Source: Desulfomonilia bacterium | GTDB taxonomy: Bacteria > Desulfobacterota > Desulfomonilia > UBA1062 | Length of the DNA stretch: 64,000 nucleotides | Reading direction: 5' to 3' | NCBI GenBank assembly: GCA_036567785.1 | Contig: DATCTV010000004.1 | Coordinates: 124,001 to 188,000, forward strand | In this document: in pieces, positions 44,525 to 53,768 of the stretch | How positions within the stretch are numbered: the first letter of the stretch is position 1 | How the letters are laid out: each line of letters begins with the position of its first letter | The notes under the pieces: model-generated | Database searches by the model: none | Told to the model about the DNA's origin: nothing | Seen by the model: the letters and a program-made list of their open reading frames with translations, nothing else | Translations under genes and position numbers: made by a program

Positions 44525-45112
44525 TCAGGGCTTCACTACGTCGATTGCAAGGGCCTGGGTTATGCGCAGGGTAATGTCATCGCCCTTCTTGATATCGCCC
44601 AGTTTTTCCACCCTCTTGTCCACCTTGAATTTCTTTGTCTTTCCTTCCGGACCGGCAAGAGTGATGGTCCTTTTCTTAACATCGACAGCATTTACTTTCG
44701 CAGTCAACTCGTCCGTCTGTACCATGACCATTCCGGGCTTGGCACCCTTCGGGGCCACTCCTACCGCATCAAGTTCACCCGCACTGGGAGGATCGCTTGT
44801 CTTGCGCACAAATACCGCTATGGACTCCAGGTATTTTGCCACAACCTTGTCTCCGGCCTTTACTTTATCAAGGTTCTTCACATCATCACTGACTTTGAAT
44901 GTGACCGAGTTACCTTCTGGACCTTTAAGAGTGATCATCCGTGTCTGCAGGTCAATCTTATCCACTGTCGCAGTAATCTTTGTGACATCAACTATTGCGC
45001 CTCCTATCGGCTTGTCTGACGCTTTCGCATCCGTTTTACCCTGGGCGAAAGAAACAGAGGTAAAACAAAGAACAAGCATGCCAACAATAAGTAACGACGA
45101 TACCTTTTTCAT
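44525..45112 (-). CDS. Exported protein with two tandem 70-residue repeats
   Basis: A 195-residue periplasmic protein (signal ending VSFAQG). The mature part is two copies of one unit: ATVDKIDLQTRMITLKGPEG at about residue 48 and AKVNAVDVKKRTITLAGPEG at about 133. Each continues with a K-rich strand, KAGDK or KKGDD, and a strand ending in IAVFV or LAIDV. The pattern recalls DUF5666-like small beta barrels. No catalytic residues are visible; cations or polyanions might be bound. AGGAGG precedes the ATG. It is downstream of the DUF4139 gene on the same strand (39-base gap), so the two may be co-transcribed. Confidence 0.75.
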   Translation of the reverse strand: MKKVSSLLIVGMLVLCFTSVSFAQGKTDAKASDKPIGGAIVDVTKITATVDKIDLQTRMITLKGPEGNSVTFKVSDDVKNLDKVKAGDKVVAKYLESIAVFVRKTSDPPSAGELDAVGVAPKGAKPGMVMVQTDELTAKVNAVDVKKRTITLAGPEGKTKKFKVDKRVEKLGDIKKGDDITLRITQALAIDVVKP

Positions 45113-45151
45113 AAACGCCTCCTGATATTTTTTATTTCTTCTGTAACCTGC

Positions 45152-46639
45152 TCAATCCATATAGCCGGGGACAGAGCCTGTTACTGAAAACACAAACATA
45201 ACTGTTACCTTGGTTTTCGGTTCCAGGCTGATAGCCCAGTTAAGCATTCCTTCTTCATCGGGCTTCACCTGAGGGGCTGATTCTTTCATATCCACCTTTA
45301 TCCCTTCATCATCAGATACTGGAATCTGATCTTTTATTTTAAGATCAATTTTTTTATCTCTCAAATTTTCGAGTGTTATTGTAACAGTCTTTGTATATCT
45401 GTTTTTGCCTGTCAGCGTCTTTTCCGTAAATGTCTTTTCCTTGCGGTCAATCTTTATGCCCTCATCCCTGCCGAGATCCACCATGATATTCCCACCGGGC
45501 TCGACTGTTTCCAGATATCCCTTGCCGCAGTACTCACCATCGACAAAGGCCGTATAATCTCCCGCCATAAGAGGCGCATTTCCCTGCCATGCACCCTCGG
45601 CCCTGAGGTATGCAGCCCCGGATATTTTCGGCACAGCCGCCCTTGTAAAGTTCGAGTTGATGCGCTCTTTCAACAAACTTATTACCCTCGGACTGCCGTC
45701 CCCCGGGATTGTTACATTTCTGGCGGCACCGATAACATAGGATGTCTCGGTCGCCTTCACGGATGGGGCATATTCCCTGTCAGCCCCTCCATCCATCTCG
45801 AGAGGCGCCGCTGCCATGGCCTCAGCCTTCAGCATGTTTCTTCGCGGCCTTACAGGTGATATATGCCAGGGAGAAAGCTCCGGAGCTTGTATCCCGTATG
45901 AAGGTGTGCCCGTAGAGACGAGGACTTCTTCAGCGGTAATGTCCGCTCCGGTCGACTGCCATATCCTGGCTTGTATTTCCAAAAGGAGCATGTCCTTTGA
46001 AGGCCATGCCTGTATCGCGTATTCAGGTTTCCATCCAATGTTCCTGACGGCATAGGATACATCGGCAGAACCGTCAGCCCCGATTGTTATCCGGTATCCC
46101 TGAAGCCTTGAAACACCTTTAAGCTGCTCTTCCAGTTCCCTGATCCGGGTCTTAAGATCATCACGCTCTTTCCCGAGCTTTATATATCTCGCATTGAGCG
46201 CACCAACCTTATCATCAATATAAGAAATGGATTCATTCAGGCGCGACCTTGGAAAAGCCGCCTCTTTCTTTACCCCGCCTGCAATATCATAGATAATCTC
46301 CATCTCCCTTTCTATGGTTTCCTGCTGGCGCTTCTTCAGAGTCTGCTGAGCTTTCATCTGATCGATCTGGTCCTGAATATCCCTGGCCTTACCGTTAAGA
46401 CCGCTTCCGGGTTTGACCTCGATTGAACGTATAGAGCCCCCCGTCTGAGCAGGCTGAGCCATAATGGATTCCTGAAGCAGCCCGGCAGGTGCATCAACGA
46501 TTATGCTGCCGCCTGCGGCCGTTTTATGAATGGTAATGTATGCCACATCCCGATAGATAACCAGACGCTTTACAGTTTCCGCACCTGCATAAGAGAATAT
46601 CCCGAGAATGAAGAGTATCGTTATCACAACCTTTTTCAT
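45152..46639 (-). CDS. DUF4139/DUF4140 (MuiA-like) exported protein
   Basis: A 495-residue protein with signal peptide (ending YAGA). Residues 22-110 match the DUF4140 N-terminal region (VKRLVIYRDVAYITIHKTA), followed by a coiled coil (about 90-180) and the DUF4139 beta domain (YRITIGADGSADVSYAVRN, AEEVLVSTGTPSYG, and GAAYLRAEGAW to the end). Relatives are annotated as mucoidy inhibitor MuiA, but the molecular role is unknown. GGGAGG precedes the ATG. It is followed on the same strand by the tandem-repeat protein at 44525. Confidence 0.85.
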   Translation of the reverse strand: MKKVVITILFILGIFSYAGAETVKRLVIYRDVAYITIHKTAAGGSIIVDAPAGLLQESIMAQPAQTGGSIRSIEVKPGSGLNGKARDIQDQIDQMKAQQTLKKRQQETIEREMEIIYDIAGGVKKEAAFPRSRLNESISYIDDKVGALNARYIKLGKERDDLKTRIRELEEQLKGVSRLQGYRITIGADGSADVSYAVRNIGWKPEYAIQAWPSKDMLLLEIQARIWQSTGADITAEEVLVSTGTPSYGIQAPELSPWHISPVRPRRNMLKAEAMAAAPLEMDGGADREYAPSVKATETSYVIGAARNVTIPGDGSPRVISLLKERINSNFTRAAVPKISGAAYLRAEGAWQGNAPLMAGDYTAFVDGEYCGKGYLETVEPGGNIMVDLGRDEGIKIDRKEKTFTEKTLTGKNRYTKTVTITLENLRDKKIDLKIKDQIPVSDDEGIKVDMKESAPQVKPDEEGMLNWAISLEPKTKVTVMFVFSVTGSVPGYMD

Positions 46640-46708
46640 GGTTTCCTCCCTTGATGTGAAATATCGATTTCCGGACAGGACAAAACCTACACGAGCAAGA
46701 GATAAAAA

Positions 46709-47614
46709 TCAAAGGTTCCTGCAAATTTCAAGATTCGCCATAAATTTTTCATATGATATTCTTTCAATCGACGTTCCCATGCTCAATTTTTTGAAATCAT
46801 CCTCATTCAATCTGAGAAGCTCTTCCCTGCCTAGCAAAAAAAGGCCGTTACTTTCCATAAAAGAAGGTTCCCTTGTCCTTACGGCGTTTCTGTTCCATGG
46901 ACATGCCTCCTGGCAGATATCGCAGCCATAGACATAAGGATGACATATCATGCCGCTTCCAGGAAAAGAGCCTGACCCTCTTTCCTCTATCGTTATGTAA
47001 GATATGCATCTGCCGGCATCTATTGTCCTATCTTCTCTTATCGCTCCTGTAGGACACGCCTTTATGCATTCCCGGCACTCACCGCATTTACCGGAAACCG
47101 GCGTATCAGGTTCATACTCCCTGTCAATTATAAGTTCTGCCAGGAAAAACCATGACCCGAGCTTTTCATTGACAAGAAGTGAATTCCTGCCGATCCAGCC
47201 TGCTCCAGATCTAGCTGCAAATGATTTTTCGGCGATCACCGATGAATCGACACATATCTTCGCCTTAATCGTCGGATCATTCTTTTTTAAAAAGGCCTTA
47301 ATTCTTTCAAGCTTTTTAGTGAGGACAACATGATAGTCCTTTCCCGATACATATCTTGAAATCGCTGCCGGGGCTTTGCCGGTATTGTAGCTGACTGCCG
47401 CCGTAATAACAGTTTTTGCATCCTTAAGGCCAAGACGGGGGTCGAATCTTTTTTCAACGCTTCGCTCAAGCCATTTCATTCCTGCATTGCAGCCGTTTTT
47501 TATCCATTCTTCAAAACGGCGTTTCTCTTCTTCTAACCTTTCAGCTTTACTGAAGCGGATTAAATCGATGTTCAGCGACATCGCAAAATCGATTATTTCC
47601 TGTTTATCAGGCAT
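46709..47614 (-). CDS. queG: Epoxyqueuosine reductase
   Basis: A 301-residue Fe-S/cobalamin enzyme for the last step of tRNA queuosine synthesis. Two 4Fe-4S motifs are seen, CGECRECIKACPTGAI and CDICQEACPWN, with the family sequence CISYITIEERG between them and the cobalamin-binding N-terminal domain (GWIGRNSLLVNEKLGSWFFL). The C-terminal HEAT repeats found in longer homologues are absent, a known short form. It starts 23 bases after the stop of the hybrid kinase gene and is probably its downstream partner in one transcript. Confidence 0.93.
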   Translation of the reverse strand: MPDKQEIIDFAMSLNIDLIRFSKAERLEEEKRRFEEWIKNGCNAGMKWLERSVEKRFDPRLGLKDAKTVITAAVSYNTGKAPAAISRYVSGKDYHVVLTKKLERIKAFLKKNDPTIKAKICVDSSVIAEKSFAARSGAGWIGRNSLLVNEKLGSWFFLAELIIDREYEPDTPVSGKCGECRECIKACPTGAIREDRTIDAGRCISYITIEERGSGSFPGSGMICHPYVYGCDICQEACPWNRNAVRTREPSFMESNGLFLLGREELLRLNEDDFKKLSMGTSIERISYEKFMANLEICRNL

Positions 47615-47637
47615 CTGATACGGATTTGTATGATCAG

Positions 47638-49518
47638 TCAGACTAATTTTGAAAGCACCCTTGTAAGCTCATGGACGGTGAAAGGCTTGTTAAGGCTCGC
47701 AATTACCAGAGGATTTGATGTTATCTCCTCGAATTCGTTGCCTGAATGGAATCCTGTAGAAACAATGACCTTTTTTTCTATCTTTTTTGCGCTCATTTCT
47801 GCCAGGGTGTGCAAACCGTCAAGTCCGGGCATTATCATGTCCAGTATTATGACATCGAAATTGTTCTTGTCATTTGAAAGCATTTCCAGACATTCTATTC
47901 CGTTGCTTGCCGTGGCTACTCTGTGGCCGATGGATTCCAGTATTTCCTTTCCGATATCCCTTATCATGGGCTCGTCATCAACAAGGAGAATGCTGATGCC
48001 TTTCATGGTTTCTATGGCTGTCTTCTCTTCATCTGCATCTTCACAGCTTTCATCAGACAGCGGCAGGAGAATGGTAAATCGTGATCCCTTGCCCTTTTCA
48101 GAACTCACTTTAATATTGCCGGAGGCGTTTTTTATAACCGTATATGTAATCGAGAGCCCCAGGCCGGTTCCTTCCTTCTTGTCCTTGGTTGTGAAAAAAG
48201 GATCGAATATTTTTTCCATTGTCGCCTGATCCATTCCGCTTCCGTTATCAGTGACATCGATCCTGACAAAGTTGCCCGTAGCATGAAGCATATTGCGGCG
48301 TTTTGTCTGCTCGTCAACCCATATGTTCTGAACTTTGATATTAATCAAACCGTCCTGGTTTTTACCGATTGCATCACGGGCATTGACTATAAGGTTGAGC
48401 ATCACCTGCGTAAACTGCGTGAAATCCATCTTGAGTATCATTTTTTCCTGAGGCAGTTCCAGCTTCAGACTTATGTTCTTGGGTATAGACCTGGATGTTA
48501 TGTCGATAACCTCATCAAGGGCCTTTTTTACCGAGAAGTTCTGGAGATTCCCCGCCCTGTTGCTCGAAAGCATGAGAATTTTGGATATCAGGTCTTTTGC
48601 ACGGTTTGTAATATGGTCCATGTTGTCAAGATACTTCTGTTTTTTTGCCTCGTCGGACGACAGCCTCATCATGGCAATATTACCTACAACACCTGTAAGA
48701 ATATTGTTGAAATCATGCGCAAACCCGCTTGACAGAAGTCCTATGGTTTCCATCTTCTGGGCATGGATCAGTTCGGCCTGCATTTTTTTCTTTTCGGTTA
48801 TATTGATAGCGGTTATTACAACCCCTCCCTTCGGACTTGCTGTAAGGGGATAAATTATGAGGTTATAAATATTGTTGTCGGGAAAGACTTCATCCACAAG
48901 AAACTTCGATGACTTGTTTTCCCATGCCCATTTTATTCCTTCACTGAACTTCTCCATAAAAGGGCATACCTCAGTCAGTCTATGCCCGGTGAGTTCGCTC
49001 AACGGCAGCAGAAGGATGCGTTCGGTGACAGGATTGCTGATCTCAACAATCCCGGAACTGTCAAGACAGATTATCATATTCGGACTGGATTCGATGATGC
49101 TCTTCAAATGATTTTTCAGCTCGATGATTGTTTCCTGAGCCTCTTTGATATCGTTGATAAGCTGGGCGTTATACTGCATTTCGAGTATTTCATCGCCATC
49201 TTTTATTATGCTGCCGCTGGCGACGAGATACCCGGTTTGACCTTCCTTGCCAATGACTGAGAGTTCATGGCGCGTCGGCCGTCCATCCAGCAGTTCTTTC
49301 CAGAACGTGATAAAGTCTTCCCTGCTTTCAGGGGCGGCAATGAGAAGTATGCTTTTACCGATAAGCTCTTCTCTGCTGTATCCGGAGACTTCCTCGACTT
49401 TTCTGTTCAGTTTTGTGATCATTCCATATTTGTCTGTGGTAATGATCAGCTCGTTGGCGTTTTCAAAGAGCGCCTCATAGCTTCTCAATCTCTGATCCAG
49501 AAGTTTATCATCAGACAT
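47638..49518 (-). CDS. Hybrid PAS histidine kinase with receiver domain
   Basis: A 626-residue soluble hybrid kinase. Two PAS domains (about 12-125 and 130-243) precede HisKA with LLSSGFAHDFNNILTGVVGN (phospho-His), HATPase (N box MLNLIVNARDAI, G boxes DNGSGMDQAT and GTGLGLSI), and a C-terminal receiver (about 505-626) with LLVDDEPMIRD, acceptor Asp in VIILDMIMPGLDG and Lys in LNKPFTVHE. It probably passes phosphate to an unlinked regulator or limits its own output. No cognate effector is next to it; queG follows on the same strand. Confidence 0.93.
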   Translation of the reverse strand: MSDDKLLDQRLRSYEALFENANELIITTDKYGMITKLNRKVEEVSGYSREELIGKSILLIAAPESREDFITFWKELLDGRPTRHELSVIGKEGQTGYLVASGSIIKDGDEILEMQYNAQLINDIKEAQETIIELKNHLKSIIESSPNMIICLDSSGIVEISNPVTERILLLPLSELTGHRLTEVCPFMEKFSEGIKWAWENKSSKFLVDEVFPDNNIYNLIIYPLTASPKGGVVITAINITEKKKMQAELIHAQKMETIGLLSSGFAHDFNNILTGVVGNIAMMRLSSDEAKKQKYLDNMDHITNRAKDLISKILMLSSNRAGNLQNFSVKKALDEVIDITSRSIPKNISLKLELPQEKMILKMDFTQFTQVMLNLIVNARDAIGKNQDGLINIKVQNIWVDEQTKRRNMLHATGNFVRIDVTDNGSGMDQATMEKIFDPFFTTKDKKEGTGLGLSITYTVIKNASGNIKVSSEKGKGSRFTILLPLSDESCEDADEEKTAIETMKGISILLVDDEPMIRDIGKEILESIGHRVATASNGIECLEMLSNDKNNFDVIILDMIMPGLDGLHTLAEMSAKKIEKKVIVSTGFHSGNEFEEITSNPLVIASLNKPFTVHELTRVLSKLV

Positions 49519-49761
49519 AGTTAATTTTATCGGTAAACAAAGTTCAATACTTAATTTTTTTTTAATGAAATTAGAAAATTACATAAAGAAAAATCACACA
49601 TCAAGGGGATAAGAATCCGGCACATATTAATTCAATCCTTTGTTCATCGAAATTTGCAGCAGATTCAGAATGTGGTGCCCGCAGAGGCCTCAATATTTTA
49701 TCCCAATTTTGTCCTCAAGAAATATCGGTTTTATCTCGATACTATTTATGGGAGGAGTTCT

Positions 49762-50673
49762 GTGTCAAAAAAAGGCATACAGGAAATAACAGAACAGATG
49801 CAGGATATAATCCTGGGACAGGGCGATGTTGTCAGATATGTCCTTTGCGCTCTTTTTGCAGGCGGCAACGTCCTGCTTGAAGGAGTGCCCGGCGTCGGTA
49901 AAACGCTTATAGGATTATCTCTTGCAAGGCTTCTCGACCTCAGTTTCAGGCGCATTCAATTCACAAACGATCTTCTGCCGTCAGACATAATGGGGTTTCA
50001 TGATTTCAGGAAGGGGATAGGCGAACCCGAACTCATGAAAGGTCCTGTTTTCGCAAGCATCGTTCTGGTCGACGAGATAAACCGAACTTCGCCTAAAACA
50101 CAGTCCGCTCTGCTTGAGGCAATGGAGGAAAGGCAGGTGACGATCGACGGAATATCGTATCCGCTGCCTGAACCATTCATGGTCATCGCCACACAGAATC
50201 CCATCGAGGTGGCCGGCACATTTCCTCTGCCTGAAAGCCAGCTCGACAGGTTCCTTCTGAAGATAAAGGTGGGCTACCCTCCTCTTGAGCATGAAAAGCA
50301 GATTCTTCTGAGATCTATAGACCACAAGAAGGCTCTCAATCTGAAACCGGTAATCAGCATGGACCTCATTTCGGACATGATCGTTCAGGCTTCAGAGATT
50401 AAGGTCCATGACGATGTGCTCGGCTATATAACATCGATTATTCGTGCCACCCGCGTCCATCCCAAGATAGAACTCGGCGTCTCTCCAAGGGGCGGACTGG
50501 CCCTCAAAAAGGCGGCGCAGGCCTTTGCCTTCATATCGGACAGGGATTACGTCACACCCGCAGACGTCAGAAAGGTGAGCGTACCCGTACTTGCCCACAG
50601 AGTTCTTACAAGGGGCGCCAGCTCTGAAAACGCCATAGAGGATATACTGCGTGAGGTTCAAGCGCCTCTTTAA
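49762..50673 (+). CDS. MoxR-type AAA+ ATPase
   Basis: A 303-residue ATPase. I prefer the GTG at 49762, because GGAGGAG lies five bases upstream; a longer frame to 49654 has no ribosome site. Walker A is EGVPGVGKT, Walker B VLVDEINRTSPKTQSALLEAMEE, sensor 1 IATQNP, and the arginine finger ESQLDRF. MoxR proteins help to mature or activate large enzymes or surface proteins, nearly always beside DUF58 (VWA-like) proteins, as here. DUF58 starts 23 bases before its stop. Confidence 0.92.
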   Translation: MSKKGIQEITEQMQDIILGQGDVVRYVLCALFAGGNVLLEGVPGVGKTLIGLSLARLLDLSFRRIQFTNDLLPSDIMGFHDFRKGIGEPELMKGPVFASIVLVDEINRTSPKTQSALLEAMEERQVTIDGISYPLPEPFMVIATQNPIEVAGTFPLPESQLDRFLLKIKVGYPPLEHEKQILLRSIDHKKALNLKPVISMDLISDMIVQASEIKVHDDVLGYITSIIRATRVHPKIELGVSPRGGLALKKAAQAFAFISDRDYVTPADVRKVSVPVLAHRVLTRGASSENAIEDILREVQAPL

Positions 50674-51574
50674 ATTTCTTAAACCTCCCAGAGGATTCAG
50701 GCTCACAAAGGCCGGAAAGGTGTTTTTTGTTTTCATGTTCGCCATAATAGTCGTGGCAATGGTTACCGGAAACAACCTTCTGTTCCTGATCCTCGCGTTC
50801 ATGCTTGCCTTCATGATCGTCTCAGGCGTCGAATCGGAAAGGAACCTGCGCTATCTCGAGATAGAGCGCGTCATTCAGAGTGAAATCTTTGCAGGCATTC
50901 CCGCCAGAATGGGATACCATGTCAAAAACCCGAAAAATGCCTCAGTCAGGCTCGTTATCAGCGAACTGGGAAAAATCAATGTGGAAAACCTGCCGAAAGG
51001 TCCAGGTGAGGTCGTTTTCACCGAATACACTTTCCCCAAGAGGGGAAAAACCGCACTGGGCGAAATAAAGATATTCACTTCATTCCCCTATGGTCTATTC
51101 GAGAAATCCATAAGGTTTGATGCTTTTGAGGACATAATCGTATTCCCAAGACCCGTCCCTGTAATAAGCACCGCCAGTTCCGGCATGGAAGGGATAGGCG
51201 AAGGCCGCGCCGCTGACAGCATATCCCACATAAGGCCATATGCGCCGGGTGACCCCGGTTCTCAGATCATCTGGAAAAAACTGCATCTGGGACTTTTTTC
51301 AAGGGTCGTCGAAGGGGGCTCGGGACTTAAAGGCGTTGTTGTACTCTCGCCCGGAGGAAATATAGAAGAAAAGCTCTCAAAGGCCACATATCTGATCAGC
51401 GAACTCTTCAACAAAGGCGTGCAGTTCGGCCTTGCCGTGGGGTCATACTATAGCGGCCTCGCAATAAGCAGGACGCACAAGACAGATATTTTAAAACGTC
51501 TGGCAATTATCGAACGTATCGGAGACCCCCCTGATGAAAGCCTCTATGGCGATGCGGCGCGCATTTATATCTGA
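50651..51574 (+). CDS. DUF58 membrane protein
   Basis: A 307-residue protein with two adjacent membrane segments (about 25-60, VFFVFMFAIIVVAMVTG and NLLFLILAFMLAFMIVSG) and a DUF58 domain containing IRPYAPGDPGSQIIWKKLHL. GTG 50651 lies inside the end of the MoxR gene. DUF58 proteins work with MoxR ATPases and transglutaminase-like proteins; together they form a conserved but poorly understood membrane module. The next gene overlaps it by 41 bases. Confidence 0.88.
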   Translation: MRFKRLFKFLKPPRGFRLTKAGKVFFVFMFAIIVVAMVTGNNLLFLILAFMLAFMIVSGVESERNLRYLEIERVIQSEIFAGIPARMGYHVKNPKNASVRLVISELGKINVENLPKGPGEVVFTEYTFPKRGKTALGEIKIFTSFPYGLFEKSIRFDAFEDIIVFPRPVPVISTASSGMEGIGEGRAADSISHIRPYAPGDPGSQIIWKKLHLGLFSRVVEGGSGLKGVVVLSPGGNIEEKLSKATYLISELFNKGVQFGLAVGSYYSGLAISRTHKTDILKRLAIIERIGDPPDESLYGDAARIYI

Positions 51575-53393
51575 TATTCCGTTTCTTACGACCGTAGTCT
51601 CCTTCTGCGGCGTTTTATCACTGACGCTTGCAGGCATGATGCCCTGGCCGATGCTGGCCGCCATTGCGGCAATACATATCGCCGCCTATCTCTGGCTCTT
51701 TGAAAGAGAGATACTGCCGTCTTATTTTTTCGGGATATTCATGGGTGCCGTTTTTCTCGGTGAATGCATAAGGATATTCGTGGCGGGAAGCGAGGGAGTG
51801 CTGCCGGCATTGAGAGACATAATCCTCATCCTTGCCATGGGAAGACTTATCCTTAAAAAGACTGCAAGGGAAATATATCAGATTCTCGGAATAAGTCTGG
51901 CACAATGCATACTTGCAACGGTTTTCACCATAAGCCCGGTATTTCTCATAGGCCTGATGATTGATGCATTTCTTATCCCTGTTGTCCTTTATCTGCTGGA
52001 CAGCTATGAATTCGAGAAGAAGGAGCCTTCATCGACCCCTTCCTCCGGACACTGGCTGCTGGTTTTTATCTCAATCATCGCGGTAAGCGTTGTCATGTTC
52101 TTTGTGATACCAAGGCCTTCGTCGACACTTCTTTCAATGAACCTTATCAAAAAACACAGGACAGGTTTTTCTGAAGAGGTAAACCTTGCACGTGAGGACA
52201 CTCTTGAACAGGACAGGGGCATCATCATGCGAATTGTCTGGAAGGAAGGCCGTCCCGAAGACAGGATTTACCTTTCCGGCGCAAGACTTGAAGTAATCGA
52301 CAGGAGCGGGTTCAAAAAAAGCCCGGCCCCGGTTGAGAGCATCGATTCATATGCAGACAAAACCGACACGCTCACGATTTATCCTACGGATATCGAATCG
52401 AAGAATGTCTTCTTCACCTATTCCCTTGTCTCGACATACCCTGCGTCAGCACACAAAGAAGGGGTCAATTACTATTGGAACAGGGATGTACCCCCTGTTT
52501 ACGATGTACATCTCGCAAGGGTGGAAGACACATCCGGAAATAGAATTACCGATGTGCCGGAAAGCCTCGTTAAAGTCGCAGGGCTTGGGAAAGAGGTTGC
52601 AGGTACCGGCTCGGCAGGAATAAGGGTGGAGAGGATTATTCAATATCTCCGCTCCCATTGTTCATACAGCCTTGAGGGCATGCAGGTGCCTCGGAACAAG
52701 ACACCGGTCGAGGTCTTTCTCGAAAAAAGGAAAGGCGCATGCGAACACTTCGCAAGCGCGATGGCGGTTATGCTCAGAGGCGCGGGCATTCCTTCACGCG
52801 TAGTGACCGGCTTTCTGGTAACCGAGTTCAATACGGCGGGCAACTATTACATGGTAAGGGCAAGCGATGCACATGCCTGGGTGGAATACTGGGACGGCGC
52901 ATGGATAATGGCCGACCCTACGCCTTCCGGGGGTGTTCAGCCGGGAAGAGCACGCACGAACCTGCTCGATGCGATGCGTTTCAGATGGATACGTTGGGTC
53001 ATACAGTATTCGCTTAATGACCAGATCAATTTTGCAAAATATGTCAGGTTCAACGCACCTAAAATCCCGAAGGCTGCCGCCACCCCAAGATGGCTCTCAT
53101 TCCTGATTCCGGCGTTTCTTCTTGGGACTTCTGTGTTTTTATTTATCCGGTACAAAAGATTGTCTCTTTATGAAAAAGCCCTTTTATCGCTCAGGCGCAA
53201 GGGGCTCAAGCTCGATGAAGGCGCAGAGCATGAAACACATCTCAGGCAGGTCAGGGAACAGCGGCCCGAACTTTCGGATGCGTTCGAGGCCTATCAGAAA
53301 AAATACCTTTCATGGCGCTTCGGCGGCAGAAAGATCGACATGCAGACATTGACGGAAGAGTTTATCAGACGCATCTCCGGCCTTGGGAAATAA
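51534..53393 (+). CDS. Transglutaminase-like membrane protein (TgpA type)
   Basis: A 619-residue protein. The N-terminal half has about six membrane segments (residues 15-195, DUF3488-like). A periplasmic transglutaminase domain (about 370-480) follows with catalytic Cys in KGACEHFASAMAVMLRGAG, His in ASDAHAWVEYW and Asp in MADPTPSGG. One more membrane segment at about 525-540 and a short cytoplasmic tail (DUF4129-like) end the protein. TgpA relatives may cross-link or hydrolyse cell-wall or surface peptides. It overlaps DUF58 and completes the MoxR-DUF58-TgpA operon. Confidence 0.9.
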   Translation: MKASMAMRRAFISDIPFLTTVVSFCGVLSLTLAGMMPWPMLAAIAAIHIAAYLWLFEREILPSYFFGIFMGAVFLGECIRIFVAGSEGVLPALRDIILILAMGRLILKKTAREIYQILGISLAQCILATVFTISPVFLIGLMIDAFLIPVVLYLLDSYEFEKKEPSSTPSSGHWLLVFISIIAVSVVMFFVIPRPSSTLLSMNLIKKHRTGFSEEVNLAREDTLEQDRGIIMRIVWKEGRPEDRIYLSGARLEVIDRSGFKKSPAPVESIDSYADKTDTLTIYPTDIESKNVFFTYSLVSTYPASAHKEGVNYYWNRDVPPVYDVHLARVEDTSGNRITDVPESLVKVAGLGKEVAGTGSAGIRVERIIQYLRSHCSYSLEGMQVPRNKTPVEVFLEKRKGACEHFASAMAVMLRGAGIPSRVVTGFLVTEFNTAGNYYMVRASDAHAWVEYWDGAWIMADPTPSGGVQPGRARTNLLDAMRFRWIRWVIQYSLNDQINFAKYVRFNAPKIPKAAATPRWLSFLIPAFLLGTSVFLFIRYKRLSLYEKALLSLRRKGLKLDEGAEHETHLRQVREQRPELSDAFEAYQKKYLSWRFGGRKIDMQTLTEEFIRRISGLGK

Positions 53394-53768
53394 CCAAATT
53401 TTTCTGAAATCTTTAATGAAACAATCTCAAGGTTACGTGCCAGAATTTACAAATTAGCTGAAATTGACAAGTACGAACATCTTCACAAGAAATCATATTT
53501 ACCAAGAAGGACATGAAGAACACGAAGGTAATAAATGTCAAGAGGTATAATCGGTTTTCTATAAATCCTTACAGGCTTTTCTTCGTGCTCTTCGTGGTGA
53601 ACAATCATTTTGATATATAGCTTTTAGAACCATCCGCCAACAGACAATTATACCGGAATCCATATTACTGTATGAACTCGCTGTTCAGATTTTCCATAGG
53701 TACAACAACCGGTAATATTTTTAGCGCATGGCCTTGCATTTGAAATTCATCTGAGATATTGCGCGGAT
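53394..53768. other. Gene-free stretch with inverted repeat
   Basis: This 375-base gap holds an imperfect inverted repeat at 53501-53601 (listed separately). The remainder, including the 168 bases before the radical SAM start, shows no gene, clear promoter or terminator that I can defend. Confidence 0.5.
53501..53601. repeat. Imperfect inverted repeat of ACCAAGAAGG type
   Basis: The left arm (53501-53529) reads ACCAAGAAGGACATGAAGAA then CACGAAGG; the right arm (53576-53601) read backwards is TTCACCACGAAGAGCACGAA then GAAAAG. The arms match at most positions with a central spacer of about 46 bases. Similar ACCACGAAG-type intergenic repeats occur in many environmental bacterial genomes. It is probably a non-coding dispersed element. 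Confidence 0.45.
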
